Below are positions 17,935 to 26,099 of a DNA stretch of 64,000 nt, piece by piece. Each line of letters opens with the position of its first letter. Position 1 is the stretch's first letter. The stretch covers positions 682,001 to 746,000 of the forward strand of contig JAWPMT010000002.1 in assembly GCA_033344775.1 (NCBI GenBank). The letters run 5' to 3'. The notes below the pieces were generated by a model. It had not been told where the DNA came from, did no database searches, and saw nothing but the letters and a program-made list of their open reading frames with translations. A program made the position numbers and the translations under genes. Origin of the DNA: Cytophagales bacterium (lineage in GTDB: Bacteria > Bacteroidota > Bacteroidia > Cytophagales > Cyclobacteriaceae).

Positions 17935-20900
17935 TCAGACTCGCAATAGATTGGCTTTCTTCTTTTTGCGATCTCCACTGAATATCTTGAGAATTTGTTT
18001 CAAGGTGTTTTTCAGTAGCGCAACATAGAGAATTCCAGTGATCAACCAGATTACCGCAATGTTGAACCATACGGTATCTATCGGATAGCCAAAGACCTTT
18101 TTCACCGGTGCGTAGAAATGTGCCCGGAAATAATCCGAATACGGCTTCATATAAATCGGGTCTTTCTTACGGATCAGGGCATCTTCTGTGTGATAAACCT
18201 TGTTGAGTTCTGCCCGATTGGTGACAATGTTCTTCAGTGATTTACTGCCGTAATCTTTTTTCAAATTCTGAAAACCTTCTTTGCCATACGTCGCTATCAG
18301 GCCATTGTAAATGGAGTCCTTATTGGCTACAGCCAATTTGTATTGCTCCTGAAAGGTTTCCTTGCGCTGGGTCAAATACAATTTGGTGCGATCAGCAATG
18401 GTTTCATTGAATGATATTGTGTCAATAGCACTGATCAGGTTGAAGCTAACATTCGTGCGCTTGGCCAATGCGTCCAATTCATTGCGGAGTAAAATAAAAT
18501 CCTGTTGTCTGCTCGAGGGGTCGGTTTCACTTTTCAGGCTGTTTACCAGCGATTCAAGGCGAGGCAGGTGATAGTTGTTTTCGTAGGAAAACTCGCTCAT
18601 CCGCATCTCCGCATCAAAGAAATGCTTCATGTATTGATTGTCCTTGTATTGGGCAACTGAGAGGGCTTCATAGGACCACCTCGAGATCATGATGTCTCCG
18701 ACGATAGGAACATATCGGTCATTACTGAAGCTTTTGTGCAGATCGTCGAAACGAATCATGGCACCACCCAGCAACAGTTGAGGGACCAAAATAAATGGGA
18801 TCAGGATGTAAATCGTGATGATCGAATTCAAGGCGGAGGAGATGTTCAAACCAATCAGGTTGGCCGCACAGGAGGTAGAGAACAGGATCATCCAATAGTA
18901 GAACGTCATGCCCTTGATTTCCAAAATCCAGTTGCCGAGTAAGGTAAAGGACAAGGCCTGTACCGCTGAGAGTACGAATAAGAATGCGATCTTGGCATTG
19001 ATGTAGCTTGTACGACTCAAATTCAGGAACGATTCCCGTTCGAGAATTTTCCGATCTTTAAATATTTCTTCCGCACTCACGGACATCCCCATAAAAAGGG
19101 AGACTACCACGGACATGAACAGGTACACGGGCAGGTTTTTATTGTCCTGAAAGATGTATCCACCCGCAGGTGTATATTTTGAGAAAAACCCAAGGATCAA
19201 GGCCAGTAGGGGGGCTTCCAATAAATTGATCAGGATGTACTGCCGATTCGCCAGTTTGGAAAGCAGGTTTCGTTGACCAAATATTTTGAACTGCTTCAGT
19301 CTTGAAGGAATGTTGAAGTTGTTAGGTGGGAGTTGCTCCTGATATCGCACCCGCTTCAAATTGCTTTCTATGTTTTCTTTATAGCGCAGGTACCAACTTT
19401 TAGGGGCTACCTTGCGCTGACCCGTGTTCTTACCATTGTCATCTATTTCTGTGGATTCAATGACCTGCAGAATATGTTCTGCAATCACGTTACCACATCT
19501 CGGACATTCACTTTCCGCAGCGTTGACCTGAGTGCTCATGGTTTTGAAATAGACCACCGCATCTATGGGATTACCATTGTAGATGGGGTATCCACCTTTA
19601 TCCAATAGCCACAGTTTGTCAAACAGCTTGAAAATATCAGAAGATGGCTGGTGAATGATCGCCACCACTAGTTTTCCCTTTCTGGCCAGGTCTCGCAATA
19701 GCCACATGACTTTTTCCGAGTCATTGGAGGAAAGCCCACTGGTTGGCTCATCCACGAAGAGCACACCCGGTTCTCGCATCAACTCAAGGGCGATGTTGAG
19801 TCGTTTACGTTGACCACCACTGATCGACTTGTTTAATGGATCCCCAACTTTCAAGTCTCGGATCTCAAACAGATCAAGGTCTTTCAATACTTTCTCTACG
19901 GTCATTTTCAACCGATCAGGGGAGAATCCCGAGAAAGAGATCTTGGCGTTGAAATACAGGTTTTGATAAACCGTCAATTCATCAAACAGGAGATCGTCCT
20001 GAGGAACGTACCCAATGACTCCTTCGCGCCCTGCGCGCTGCACGGAATATCCGTTGATGTGTACCCGCCCGCTCGTTGGTTCAAGTTTACCATTGAGCAA
20101 ATTGAGTAAGGTGGATTTTCCAGCGCCACTACCACCCATGATACCAACTAAATGGCCTGATTCCTCAGAGAAATTGAATTTCTGGATGCCATTGGTGCTG
20201 TTCTTGAATTGGAATTCCAGGTCTTCACCGCTCAATACGATTTTGACCTTGGTCTTGTCTTTTAAGAATTTCTTGGTGACTTCCGTTTCATAGATCGATT
20301 CAATATTCGGGCCCTTGATGATCGACCCGGGTTTCAGGAAGTACGCTTTATTGGGAGAGATCTTATTACCCTCCAAATACAGGTTTAGCGGGCCATCGTA
20401 TTTGAAGACAAATCGTTCTACGGATTCTATTTGAAGGACAAGGATCTTTCCATAAAGATTCTCCACATACATGTGCAGACCGCCATGTTCTGTTTTTACC
20501 TTTTTCTCCTTCTTCCTCATCATCCAGGCCACTTCTTCTGGCCATTCGGTCATTTTATTATCGATGAGGAGGAGCTGACTCTTGTCAATGTTGTCCGTAT
20601 CCTTATCAAAGATGAACGACATGACGTTTTGGACTTCCTTTTGATTCAGGTTGAAGTTCATCGCAACCAGTGAAGCAAATTCACCTTCTTTTGCAATGAT
20701 CTTTTCGTCCGCATTGATCAATTCCAGTAGCTGGATGAATACCGTGATACGTTCGCTTTGTCGTAGCTCCTTGTTGAGTTGGTTACAGATCTTGGCGATT
20801 TGGATGATACTGGTCGAATCAATACCTAACTCATGATTCCCGGAAGGGTCCTGATTGGCTTCCCGATAGAAAGACAGGTAATCATAGAAGAGTTTCAGGT

Positions 20901-21051
20901 ACTCATTGGTCAGTTCCTGATTCAGATTCTTTTTGAGGTAGGGCTTGACGATCAAATCGCCGGTATCCTCTTTGAAATCTTCTTTTACACTCTCAATGAT
21001 GGCAAACAGATGTACCAATGCATTGACAATGGTTTCGCTCATTCCTTGCAT
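17935..21051 (-). CDS. ABC half-transporter with TerB-like N-terminal extension
   Basis: A 1038-residue fusion. Residues 1-180 are helical; the stretch RITVFIQLLELINADEKIIA at 101-120 followed by KEGE looks like the metal-binding helix pair of TerB domains. Residues 185-285 are strands that resemble an FHA-like fold. The ABCG-type ATPase follows: Walker A GGSGAGKST at 306-314, signature ISGGQRK at 410-416, Walker B LFVDEPTSGL at 431-440, H-loop H467. A CPRCG motif at 516-520 sits in the linker. The membrane domain of about six segments spans roughly 600-810, then a long soluble stretch and a last segment near 1000-1030. Substrate unknown. A TerB-like front is unusual for ABCG proteins. The start may be the second Met (21042). 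Confidence 0.85.
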   Translation of the reverse strand: MQGMSETIVNALVHLFAIIESVKEDFKEDTGDLIVKPYLKKNLNQELTNEYLKLFYDYLSFYREANQDPSGNHELGIDSTSIIQIAKICNQLNKELRQSERITVFIQLLELINADEKIIAKEGEFASLVAMNFNLNQKEVQNVMSFIFDKDTDNIDKSQLLLIDNKMTEWPEEVAWMMRKKEKKVKTEHGGLHMYVENLYGKILVLQIESVERFVFKYDGPLNLYLEGNKISPNKAYFLKPGSIIKGPNIESIYETEVTKKFLKDKTKVKIVLSGEDLEFQFKNSTNGIQKFNFSEESGHLVGIMGGSGAGKSTLLNLLNGKLEPTSGRVHINGYSVQRAGREGVIGYVPQDDLLFDELTVYQNLYFNAKISFSGFSPDRLKMTVEKVLKDLDLFEIRDLKVGDPLNKSISGGQRKRLNIALELMREPGVLFVDEPTSGLSSNDSEKVMWLLRDLARKGKLVVAIIHQPSSDIFKLFDKLWLLDKGGYPIYNGNPIDAVVYFKTMSTQVNAAESECPRCGNVIAEHILQVIESTEIDDNGKNTGQRKVAPKSWYLRYKENIESNLKRVRYQEQLPPNNFNIPSRLKQFKIFGQRNLLSKLANRQYILINLLEAPLLALILGFFSKYTPAGGYIFQDNKNLPVYLFMSVVVSLFMGMSVSAEEIFKDRKILERESFLNLSRTSYINAKIAFLFVLSAVQALSFTLLGNWILEIKGMTFYYWMILFSTSCAANLIGLNISSALNSIITIYILIPFILVPQLLLGGAMIRFDDLHKSFSNDRYVPIVGDIMISRWSYEALSVAQYKDNQYMKHFFDAEMRMSEFSYENNYHLPRLESLVNSLKSETDPSSRQQDFILLRNELDALAKRTNVSFNLISAIDTISFNETIADRTKLYLTQRKETFQEQYKLAVANKDSIYNGLIATYGKEGFQNLKKDYGSKSLKNIVTNRAELNKVYHTEDALIRKKDPIYMKPYSDYFRAHFYAPVKKVFGYPIDTVWFNIAVIWLITGILYVALLKNTLKQILKIFSGDRKKKKANLLRV

Positions 21052-21068
21052 TAAGGCTAAAATAAAAA

Positions 21069-21095
21069 AAAGTCCCGCGTTTTGCGCGGGACTTT
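21069..21095 (-). terminator. Intrinsic terminator after the 21124-21942 lipoprotein gene
   Basis: A perfect 11-bp stem, AAAGTCCCGCG (21069-21079) with CGCGGGACTTT (21085-21095), separated by 5 bases. Read on the minus strand the stem is followed by a T-rich tract (TTTTATTTT), as expected for termination of the lipoprotein gene. It lies only 18 bases before the start of the ABC transporter gene, so that gene would need its own promoter or read-through. Confidence 0.85.
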
Positions 21096-21123
21096 CGTCA
21101 TCAGATTGATATAAATTTTTTTA

Positions 21124-21942
21124 TTAGCTCACGATGTTGGATCGAACTTCATTGATGCTCTCAATAACGTCATTGAATTGACCTTCAGTGATCGCATTGT
21201 TATCCCCGATTTGATCGTAGAATATATTGATCAATCGCAACTGTGGCAGCACTCGGTTGACATTCTCGTCATCCTGATATTTTTCCATCAATTCAACAAG
21301 TTTGCTCACTTGATCTTTTTGAGCGGCAAGTACTTCCATCAATTGCTCGTTGTAGTCACTTGCTACAATTAGCTGACCAGTGATGTAAAGTCCTTCCACA
21401 ACACTACCAGCAATAACCAGAAGTGAGTTTAACTCTTCACCATTGGTATTGAGGTGGTTGTAAGTATCGTAAATAGCACCTGTGATAATCAGGATCAATT
21501 CGTCGCTGTTGTCCAGGTTTTCTTCCACTGACTCTACCATGTCAGCATTAAAGGCCGTAGAAATGTTCAGATCTTCTACCAACTGTTTGGAAGCATTCAG
21601 AAACTGAGTGGTTTCTTCCTGACGCTTGTAAGTACTGGCGTAGCTCAAGTCAGCACCATAAACACCCAGGTTCAGGGCTTTTTGCCACGTAGCCACGTAG
21701 TTGTCCACGTTGGTAGGAGGGTTGGTGATGTTGAACACGAAGTTGGCGTTTGCTTTTTGAAGCATATTGGTCACTTCGTAAGAAGTAGGAATGGGATATT
21801 CGAATTCGCGCTCAACGAATGTAGATAACTCCTTTTTAGTCTCTTCCTTCTCCTCAACAGTCTCTTGTGTAGACTTTCCTCCACATTGCGTTAACAAAAC
21901 GGTGGCGAAAACCAAGGAAAAGAAATAAAGTAGCTTTTTCAT
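21124..21942 (-). CDS. Lipoprotein of unknown function
   Basis: A 272-residue protein with a type II signal peptide (MKKLLYFFSLVFATVLLTQC, then Gly-Gly) and a Glu/Lys-rich linker. The mature domain is almost entirely alpha-helical, with acidic surface residues and the phrase LNTNGEELNSLLVIAGSVVE in the middle. I recognise no enzymatic motif. The gene lies between the coiled-coil membrane protein gene and the TerB/ABC transporter gene on the same strand and is closed by a strong terminator, so it may be a periplasm-facing partner of one of them. Confidence 0.8.
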   Translation of the reverse strand: MKKLLYFFSLVFATVLLTQCGGKSTQETVEEKEETKKELSTFVEREFEYPIPTSYEVTNMLQKANANFVFNITNPPTNVDNYVATWQKALNLGVYGADLSYASTYKRQEETTQFLNASKQLVEDLNISTAFNADMVESVEENLDNSDELILIITGAIYDTYNHLNTNGEELNSLLVIAGSVVEGLYITGQLIVASDYNEQLMEVLAAQKDQVSKLVELMEKYQDDENVNRVLPQLRLINIFYDQIGDNNAITEGQFNDVIESINEVRSNIVS

Positions 21943-22131
21943 CTGTAATTAGTTATAGTTCCAATTTGATCAAGGTGGAAAACCTATGGTTGCAAATGTA
22001 CCATCATCTTTCGCTTTATGAAGCGAATAATCATGTGTTCAAAGGTAATTAATGAATTTTAACTGCTCCAACCTTCCTTAATTACTCTTTAAATGGAGCA
22101 AAATCCTTTTTTTCGGTCGAAAGGTCAGCAA

Positions 22132-23034
22132 TTACTTCACTGTGAAATACCCTTTACCCATCTGGTAATCATCTGTGTATACCTCCACCTCATGACGACC
22201 TATGGCGTATTCACTTCCCTTATCATAAAGCAAAGTAATTTGCTGCCGGCTTCTATCGTACAAGATATCTTTCTTAGCGGTGTAGAACAATTCCCTTCCT
22301 TCGAAAAAGAAAGAACCTGAACCCCGGCTTACATCGAACAATACGTTGCCATCAGGAGCCACTATTCTAATGAGCAGTTCTTTTCCTTCGATAGGGGCCA
22401 CTTCGTTTTCAGTCACGCTAAACTCAACCTTCAATTGGTCAATATGGCGGTTCCTGAATTCGGCCTCACGTTCTTTTCCACGAGTATTCACAGCAAATAC
22501 TTTGAGCCCTTCCATGCGGAGCCTTCCTGCCAATGCTACTTGTTGCGCCAATTGCTCTTTCTGCTCTTCAATGGCCCGAAGATTTTGATTCAATTCGTTT
22601 TTCTCGTTCTTTAAATCCGTGTTTTCCGACATCAAGGAATCATTCAGCACTTTCAATTGCTTAATTTCCTCATCTTTAAGCAATAGCAATTCCTGATAGC
22701 CTCCCACACGATCTCTCAAGGCGGTGATGTTCTTTTGTCGGCGTTTATCCAGGTCCAATAGCTCTTTTTTCTCTGTTTCCAGCTGTTCTTTGATACTTAG
22801 CAGTGTATCAATCTCTCCACCGAGATCTTCGATGGTTCGGATGCGATCATCCAGTTCGTTGGAAATAGAGTCTAGTTGCAGGATCGTCGCATTCAGCTCA
22901 ATTTCTCGCTGCTCCTTTTGTGCAGAAAGCTTCATGTTCTCGATCACGAAATAGACGATCACACTAGCGAGCACAAATACGATTACTCCTATGACTATGT
23001 TTCTGTTCTGGTTTTTAACTGTTTCCTTCTCCAT
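22132..23034 (-). CDS. Membrane-anchored coiled-coil protein of unknown function
   Basis: A 300-residue protein with a short cytoplasmic N-terminus, one transmembrane helix (about residues 14-31, VIGVIVFVLASVIVYFVI), a long heptad coiled coil (about 35-170, with repeated Leu/Ile/Lys/Glu) and a C-terminal beta-rich domain of about 120 residues (blocks VEFSVTENEVAPIEGKELLI and SGSFFFEGRELFYTAKK). The plan suggests a periplasmic spacer carrying a small Ig-like binding domain. No family recognised. It precedes the lipoprotein gene with about 190 bases between. Confidence 0.8.
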   Translation of the reverse strand: MEKETVKNQNRNIVIGVIVFVLASVIVYFVIENMKLSAQKEQREIELNATILQLDSISNELDDRIRTIEDLGGEIDTLLSIKEQLETEKKELLDLDKRRQKNITALRDRVGGYQELLLLKDEEIKQLKVLNDSLMSENTDLKNEKNELNQNLRAIEEQKEQLAQQVALAGRLRMEGLKVFAVNTRGKEREAEFRNRHIDQLKVEFSVTENEVAPIEGKELLIRIVAPDGNVLFDVSRGSGSFFFEGRELFYTAKKDILYDRSRQQITLLYDKGSEYAIGRHEVEVYTDDYQMGKGYFTVK

Positions 23035-23187
23035 GTAGACTAAGACCTTTTAGCTCAGAACGTTCGTTTGATGTATTTCTTTATTTCGCCGCAAAACTAA
23101 TTGTTTGTTTTTTGAAATGATAGTCTCTTCCAGTTCTATTAAAAAGGCAGCATAGTACGAAGACTAGCTTTGATTTAACTTTAGAGT

Positions 23188-23346
23188 ATGATTGAGAAGA
23201 ACCAATTCAGGACTAAAGAATCAATTCAATTAACCGAAGATCAGGAGAAGGAATTGCAAGAATCCTATTTGGAAAGTTTTGATGAAAGTAATCTTATTGA
23301 TCTTGAAACTTTAAAAGACAAGCATTCACATTGGCTAAATGGATAA
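23188..23346 (+). CDS. Very small acidic protein, possibly an orphan antitoxin-like peptide
   Basis: A 52-codon frame: it starts MIEKNQFRTKESIQLTEDQE and ends in KDKHSHWLNG. The composition is amphipathic and acidic, codon use resembles neighbouring genes, and the stop lies just before a palindromic repeat. The helical, Glu/Leu-rich pattern is like that of small antitoxins, but no toxin gene is next to it. I put it forward as a probable gene of unknown function. Confidence 0.45.
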   Translation: MIEKNQFRTKESIQLTEDQEKELQESYLESFDESNLIDLETLKDKHSHWLNG

Positions 23347-23365
23347 CTTTTACTGAACTAAAACA

Positions 23366-23440
23366 AGCGCGTCATGCCGGTTTTTTTCAGTTTAAATTCC
23401 GAAGGAAACTGAAAAAAGACCGGTATCTCTTTCACGCGCT
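23366..23440. repeat. Palindromic dispersed repeat
   Basis: Outer arms AGCGCGT (23366-23372) and ACGCGCT (23434-23440); inner arms GCCGGTTTTTTTCAGTTT on the left and AAACTGAAAAAAGACCGG on the right pair almost fully, giving a long stem. The left end reads GTCATGCCGG and the right CCGGTATCTC, matching the ends of the copies near 7.7 kb. Confidence 0.65.
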
Positions 23441-23483
23441 TCTTTCATTCTAAAAACAGATAGCCTTCTGAATTAGCAATAAA

Positions 23484-24254
23484 TCAAAACTTCACCACAA
23501 AGTGTTGCTTCTCCAGTTTCTGATTGGGGAAAAGTAAGCCAGCCTGGAAAATATCAATGGTCATGGGGAATCGTGTATCAGCGACCAATTCCTGCCAGAT
23601 GTTGGTCATGTCTTTGGACCAATAAATGTCATGAATAATGATGCATTTGATCCTGGAGAGGTGAGGAGCTAGGATATCCATGAACTTTGAAGTAGCAACC
23701 GAACGGTGATCTGCGTCTAAAAAAATCACGTCAGCACCGGAATCCTGCAGTGAAGCCTCGAAGGTTTCATGAATGTCCCCAGTGATCAGTTTGATCTTGT
23801 GGGCTTTCATTCGAGTGAAATGATCAGCGGCGATCTCAGCAATGGAGGAATTACCTTCCAGGGTCCAAACTTCTTTTACCGAAGATTGCGCCAGATAGAG
23901 GGCATTGAAACCCAATGAAGTGCCAGTTTCTAATACACAGTCAGCATTAATGTAATCGAGTAACTGGCTTAGAAAAGCTGAAAAAGTGGCCGTTGATGGA
24001 GAACTCCTGGCTTCTTCTCCTAATTTTTTAGTTCGTATAGTTCCGGACTTAAAGTCGGTAACGCTGATTGCCTGCTGAGCGCGTTGACAAGTCTTTCTCA
24101 ACTGCTCGATCTCGGAGGAAAGGTGTCTTCTTTTTTTACGGATGTATTTGGCGTACAATCGATAAACAAAAGGAGAGTGCAAGCCATGTGCACCAACAGC
24201 TTGTTTTTTGTATTCGAATAACCTTTGGATGAAATGCCAGTTGTCCTGAGGCAA
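23484..24254 (-). CDS. Class I SAM-dependent methyltransferase
   Basis: A 256-residue protein with a Rossmann methyltransferase core: the SAM loop VLETGTSLGFNALYLAQ at about 112-128, and the acidic post-IV block ADVIFLDADHR at about 174-184, as in O-methyltransferases of the MTF_3 type. The N-terminal 60 residues are basic (YIRKKRRHLSSE). The start codon is TTG at 24254; no ATG in frame gives a full domain. It lies 7 bases downstream of apaG on the same strand, so the two are co-transcribed. Substrate unknown. Confidence 0.85.
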   Translation of the reverse strand: MPQDNWHFIQRLFEYKKQAVGAHGLHSPFVYRLYAKYIRKKRRHLSSEIEQLRKTCQRAQQAISVTDFKSGTIRTKKLGEEARSSPSTATFSAFLSQLLDYINADCVLETGTSLGFNALYLAQSSVKEVWTLEGNSSIAEIAADHFTRMKAHKIKLITGDIHETFEASLQDSGADVIFLDADHRSVATSKFMDILAPHLSRIKCIIIHDIYWSKDMTNIWQELVADTRFPMTIDIFQAGLLFPNQKLEKQHFVVKF

Positions 24255-24261
24255 GGAGCAA

Positions 24262-24657
24262 TCAGTTTAGCTGAAAAGGAACGATCATCATGAACTCCGG
24301 AATATTGACGTTGAATTGTTTGCCGTCCAGTACCCGCTCCATGGTATAATAACCGTACATTTTTCCCATCCCGGATCGGAGGTTACAACCAGATACATAT
24401 TGATGGATCTGTCCAGGTTCGAGGGTAGGTTGTTTTCCTACTACGCCTTCACCATCCACCTGTCTTCGGGGATTGGTTACATCGACAATCTCCCAATGTC
24501 TGAATTTTAATTGAATGGTATTTGTACTCTGATTTTCGATCGTGATTCGATACGTAAACACAAAGTGATGCTGAGCCGGATTGGAATATTCCGGTTGATA
24601 TTCGGTCTCTACCGTTACTTTGACGCCTTGTGTAGTATCCGTGATCAATTTCTTCAT
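24262..24657 (-). CDS. apaG: ApaG domain protein
   Basis: A 131-residue protein covering a single ApaG fold (Ig-like sandwich). Family blocks are plain: RHWEIVDVTNPRRQVDGEGV (about 66-85), LEPGQIHQYVSGCNL (about 93-107) and MGKMYGYYTM. In enterics ApaG is linked to cobalt/magnesium efflux phenotypes and to Ap4A metabolism; the molecular function is not settled. Upstream of, and co-oriented with, the methyltransferase gene, and divergent from ung. Confidence 0.93.
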   Translation of the reverse strand: MKKLITDTTQGVKVTVETEYQPEYSNPAQHHFVFTYRITIENQSTNTIQLKFRHWEIVDVTNPRRQVDGEGVVGKQPTLEPGQIHQYVSGCNLRSGMGKMYGYYTMERVLDGKQFNVNIPEFMMIVPFQLN

Positions 24658-24806
24658 TCACTCAATTATCTCCCAAACATTGATGTTTTTTGGCAAAGTC
24701 ACAAGGTGAAAGCCAAATTCTTTTAGGATTTATTTAAGGATTAAACCAAATTCCAGATCGTAAATTGTCCCGATCCGCCTAATATTGAATCCGATACGGT
24801 CTTAAA

Positions 24807-25469
24807 ATGAAAGTAAAAATTGAACCAAGCTGGGAATCGGCGCTAGCCGGAGAATTTGAACAGGATTATTTCAGATCACTGGTAGCATTCGTCAAAGAGG
24901 AATATCAATCTGCCCGTGTTTACCCTCCTGGGAGTCAGATTTTCAATGCTTTCGACTTTTGTCCATTTGATGAAGTAAAGGTTGTTATTCTTGGTCAGGA
25001 TCCGTACCATGGTGCAGGTCAGGCACATGGGCTGTGTTTTTCGGTTAATCCAGGAATAACCAATCCTCCTTCATTGATCAATATTTTCAAGGAGATCAAA
25101 TCAGATCTCGGTAAAGACTTCCCGGCGGATGGGAACCTGGTACGATGGGCGCACCAGGGTGTGCTTTTATTGAATGCTACACTTACTGTTCGCGCAAGTG
25201 AACCCGGCTCACATCAAAACAGGGGGTGGGAGCAGTTTACTGATGCGGCCATTAAGGCCATCTCTGATTCCAAAGAAAACATTGTATTCATGCTCTGGGG
25301 TGCCTATGCCCAGAGAAAAGGAGAGGTCATTGATCGCACGAAGCATCGCGTGCTACAATCGCCACATCCTTCCCCGTTTTCTGCAAATCGGGGTTTTTTT
25401 GGTAATAAACACTTTAGTCAGTGCAATAATTACCTCGTAGATAAGGGTATTTTGCCAATTGAGTGGTAA
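24807..25469 (+). CDS. ung: Uracil-DNA glycosylase, family 1
   Basis: A 220-residue base-excision repair enzyme that removes uracil from DNA. The water-activating motif GQDPYHG is at residues 63-69 (D65), the uracil-specificity region LLLNATLTV follows at about 120, and the minor-groove loop HPSPFSANRGFFG at about 187-199 contains the catalytic His187. Length and start (ATG, 26 residues before the first conserved block) are as expected for the family. It is divergent from apaG and is followed 35 bases later by a very small membrane protein gene. Confidence 0.96.
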   Translation: MKVKIEPSWESALAGEFEQDYFRSLVAFVKEEYQSARVYPPGSQIFNAFDFCPFDEVKVVILGQDPYHGAGQAHGLCFSVNPGITNPPSLINIFKEIKSDLGKDFPADGNLVRWAHQGVLLLNATLTVRASEPGSHQNRGWEQFTDAAIKAISDSKENIVFMLWGAYAQRKGEVIDRTKHRVLQSPHPSPFSANRGFFGNKHFSQCNNYLVDKGILPIEW

Positions 25470-25504
25470 TTTGAGGTATTAAACATTTCTAAAGCAACTA
25501 AGAT

Positions 25505-25663
25505 ATGTTAGATGAAGACAAAATCTACTCGTTGTACGAGCCCAAATCCGAAAGGGATAATAAGCTCGCGGGTTTCCTTTTTTTGGTAGCATTCATCGGA
25601 GGAGCGATCGGTCTCGTCCGATTAGTGGTCTATTTCATAGCGGAGAGCAATCCACCTGCCTAA
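25505..25663 (+). CDS. Very small single-span membrane protein
   Basis: A 52-codon frame beginning MLDEDKIYSLYEPKSERDNK, followed by a hydrophobic segment (about residues 22-46, GFLFLVAFIGGAIGLVRLVV with continuing hydrophobics) and a short polar tail. ATG start, 35 bases after ung on the same strand. I recognise no family. The clear amphipathic/hydrophobic division makes a real protein likely. Confidence 0.55.
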   Translation: MLDEDKIYSLYEPKSERDNKLAGFLFLVAFIGGAIGLVRLVVYFIAESNPPA

Positions 25664-26099
25664 TACCTGGTTGATTTTGGTTTGAGTTTTTTGTTTAGGA
25701 ACAATAAAATAAATATAGTTGTGCAATTGCCTTGGTTGGTAATTGATGCTTGTTTTCGAATATTGCCAGTTCCAAAATCCCCAGCCTTGCCGCAGGTAGG
25801 CTTTCAGGCACCCCTGTTAAGTATAGCCGTCGACTTAAGAATACTAATAGCCATCCACCGAAAAAGCAGATTAATTTAAATCGTCATTGCGATGGCACCG
25901 CAGCGGCGGACCGTCGGCCACCCGGCATAGTGAAGCCAATCTTACGATTTATGGGCCTGAACTCCCGACTAAAGATCGCCGCTTCGGCGGTCGATCGATG
26001 CCTCGCGAAGACGGGAGATTTTAGAACCTTTCGCTTAAGATGACGGCAATGTCTTATTAAGGGAGAGTGAGGTATAATGCTCAGAAATGAACTATTTCA
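25664..26099. other. Gene-free stretch dominated by a structured repeat
   Basis: The ORFs here have no coding character. The first 200 bases are AT-rich with nothing recognisable; the rest is the GC-rich repeat described separately. This stretch lies between two converging transcription units (ung side and lepB side), where such repeats often sit. Confidence 0.5.
25882..26046. repeat. Structured GC-rich repeat element
   Basis: Ends CGTCAT (25882-25887) and ATGACG (26040-26045) face each other; inside are a hairpin CGCCG-CTT-CGGCG (25977-25989) and a longer inverted pair CTCCCG (25962-25967) with CGGGAG (26012-26017). The phrases GTCATTGCGA and GAAGCCAATCTTA resemble the widely seen CGTCATTGCGA...GAAGCAATCT dispersed repeats of Bacteroidota. 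It differs in sequence from the GTCATTCC family at 7.7 and 23.4 kb. Confidence 0.55.
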
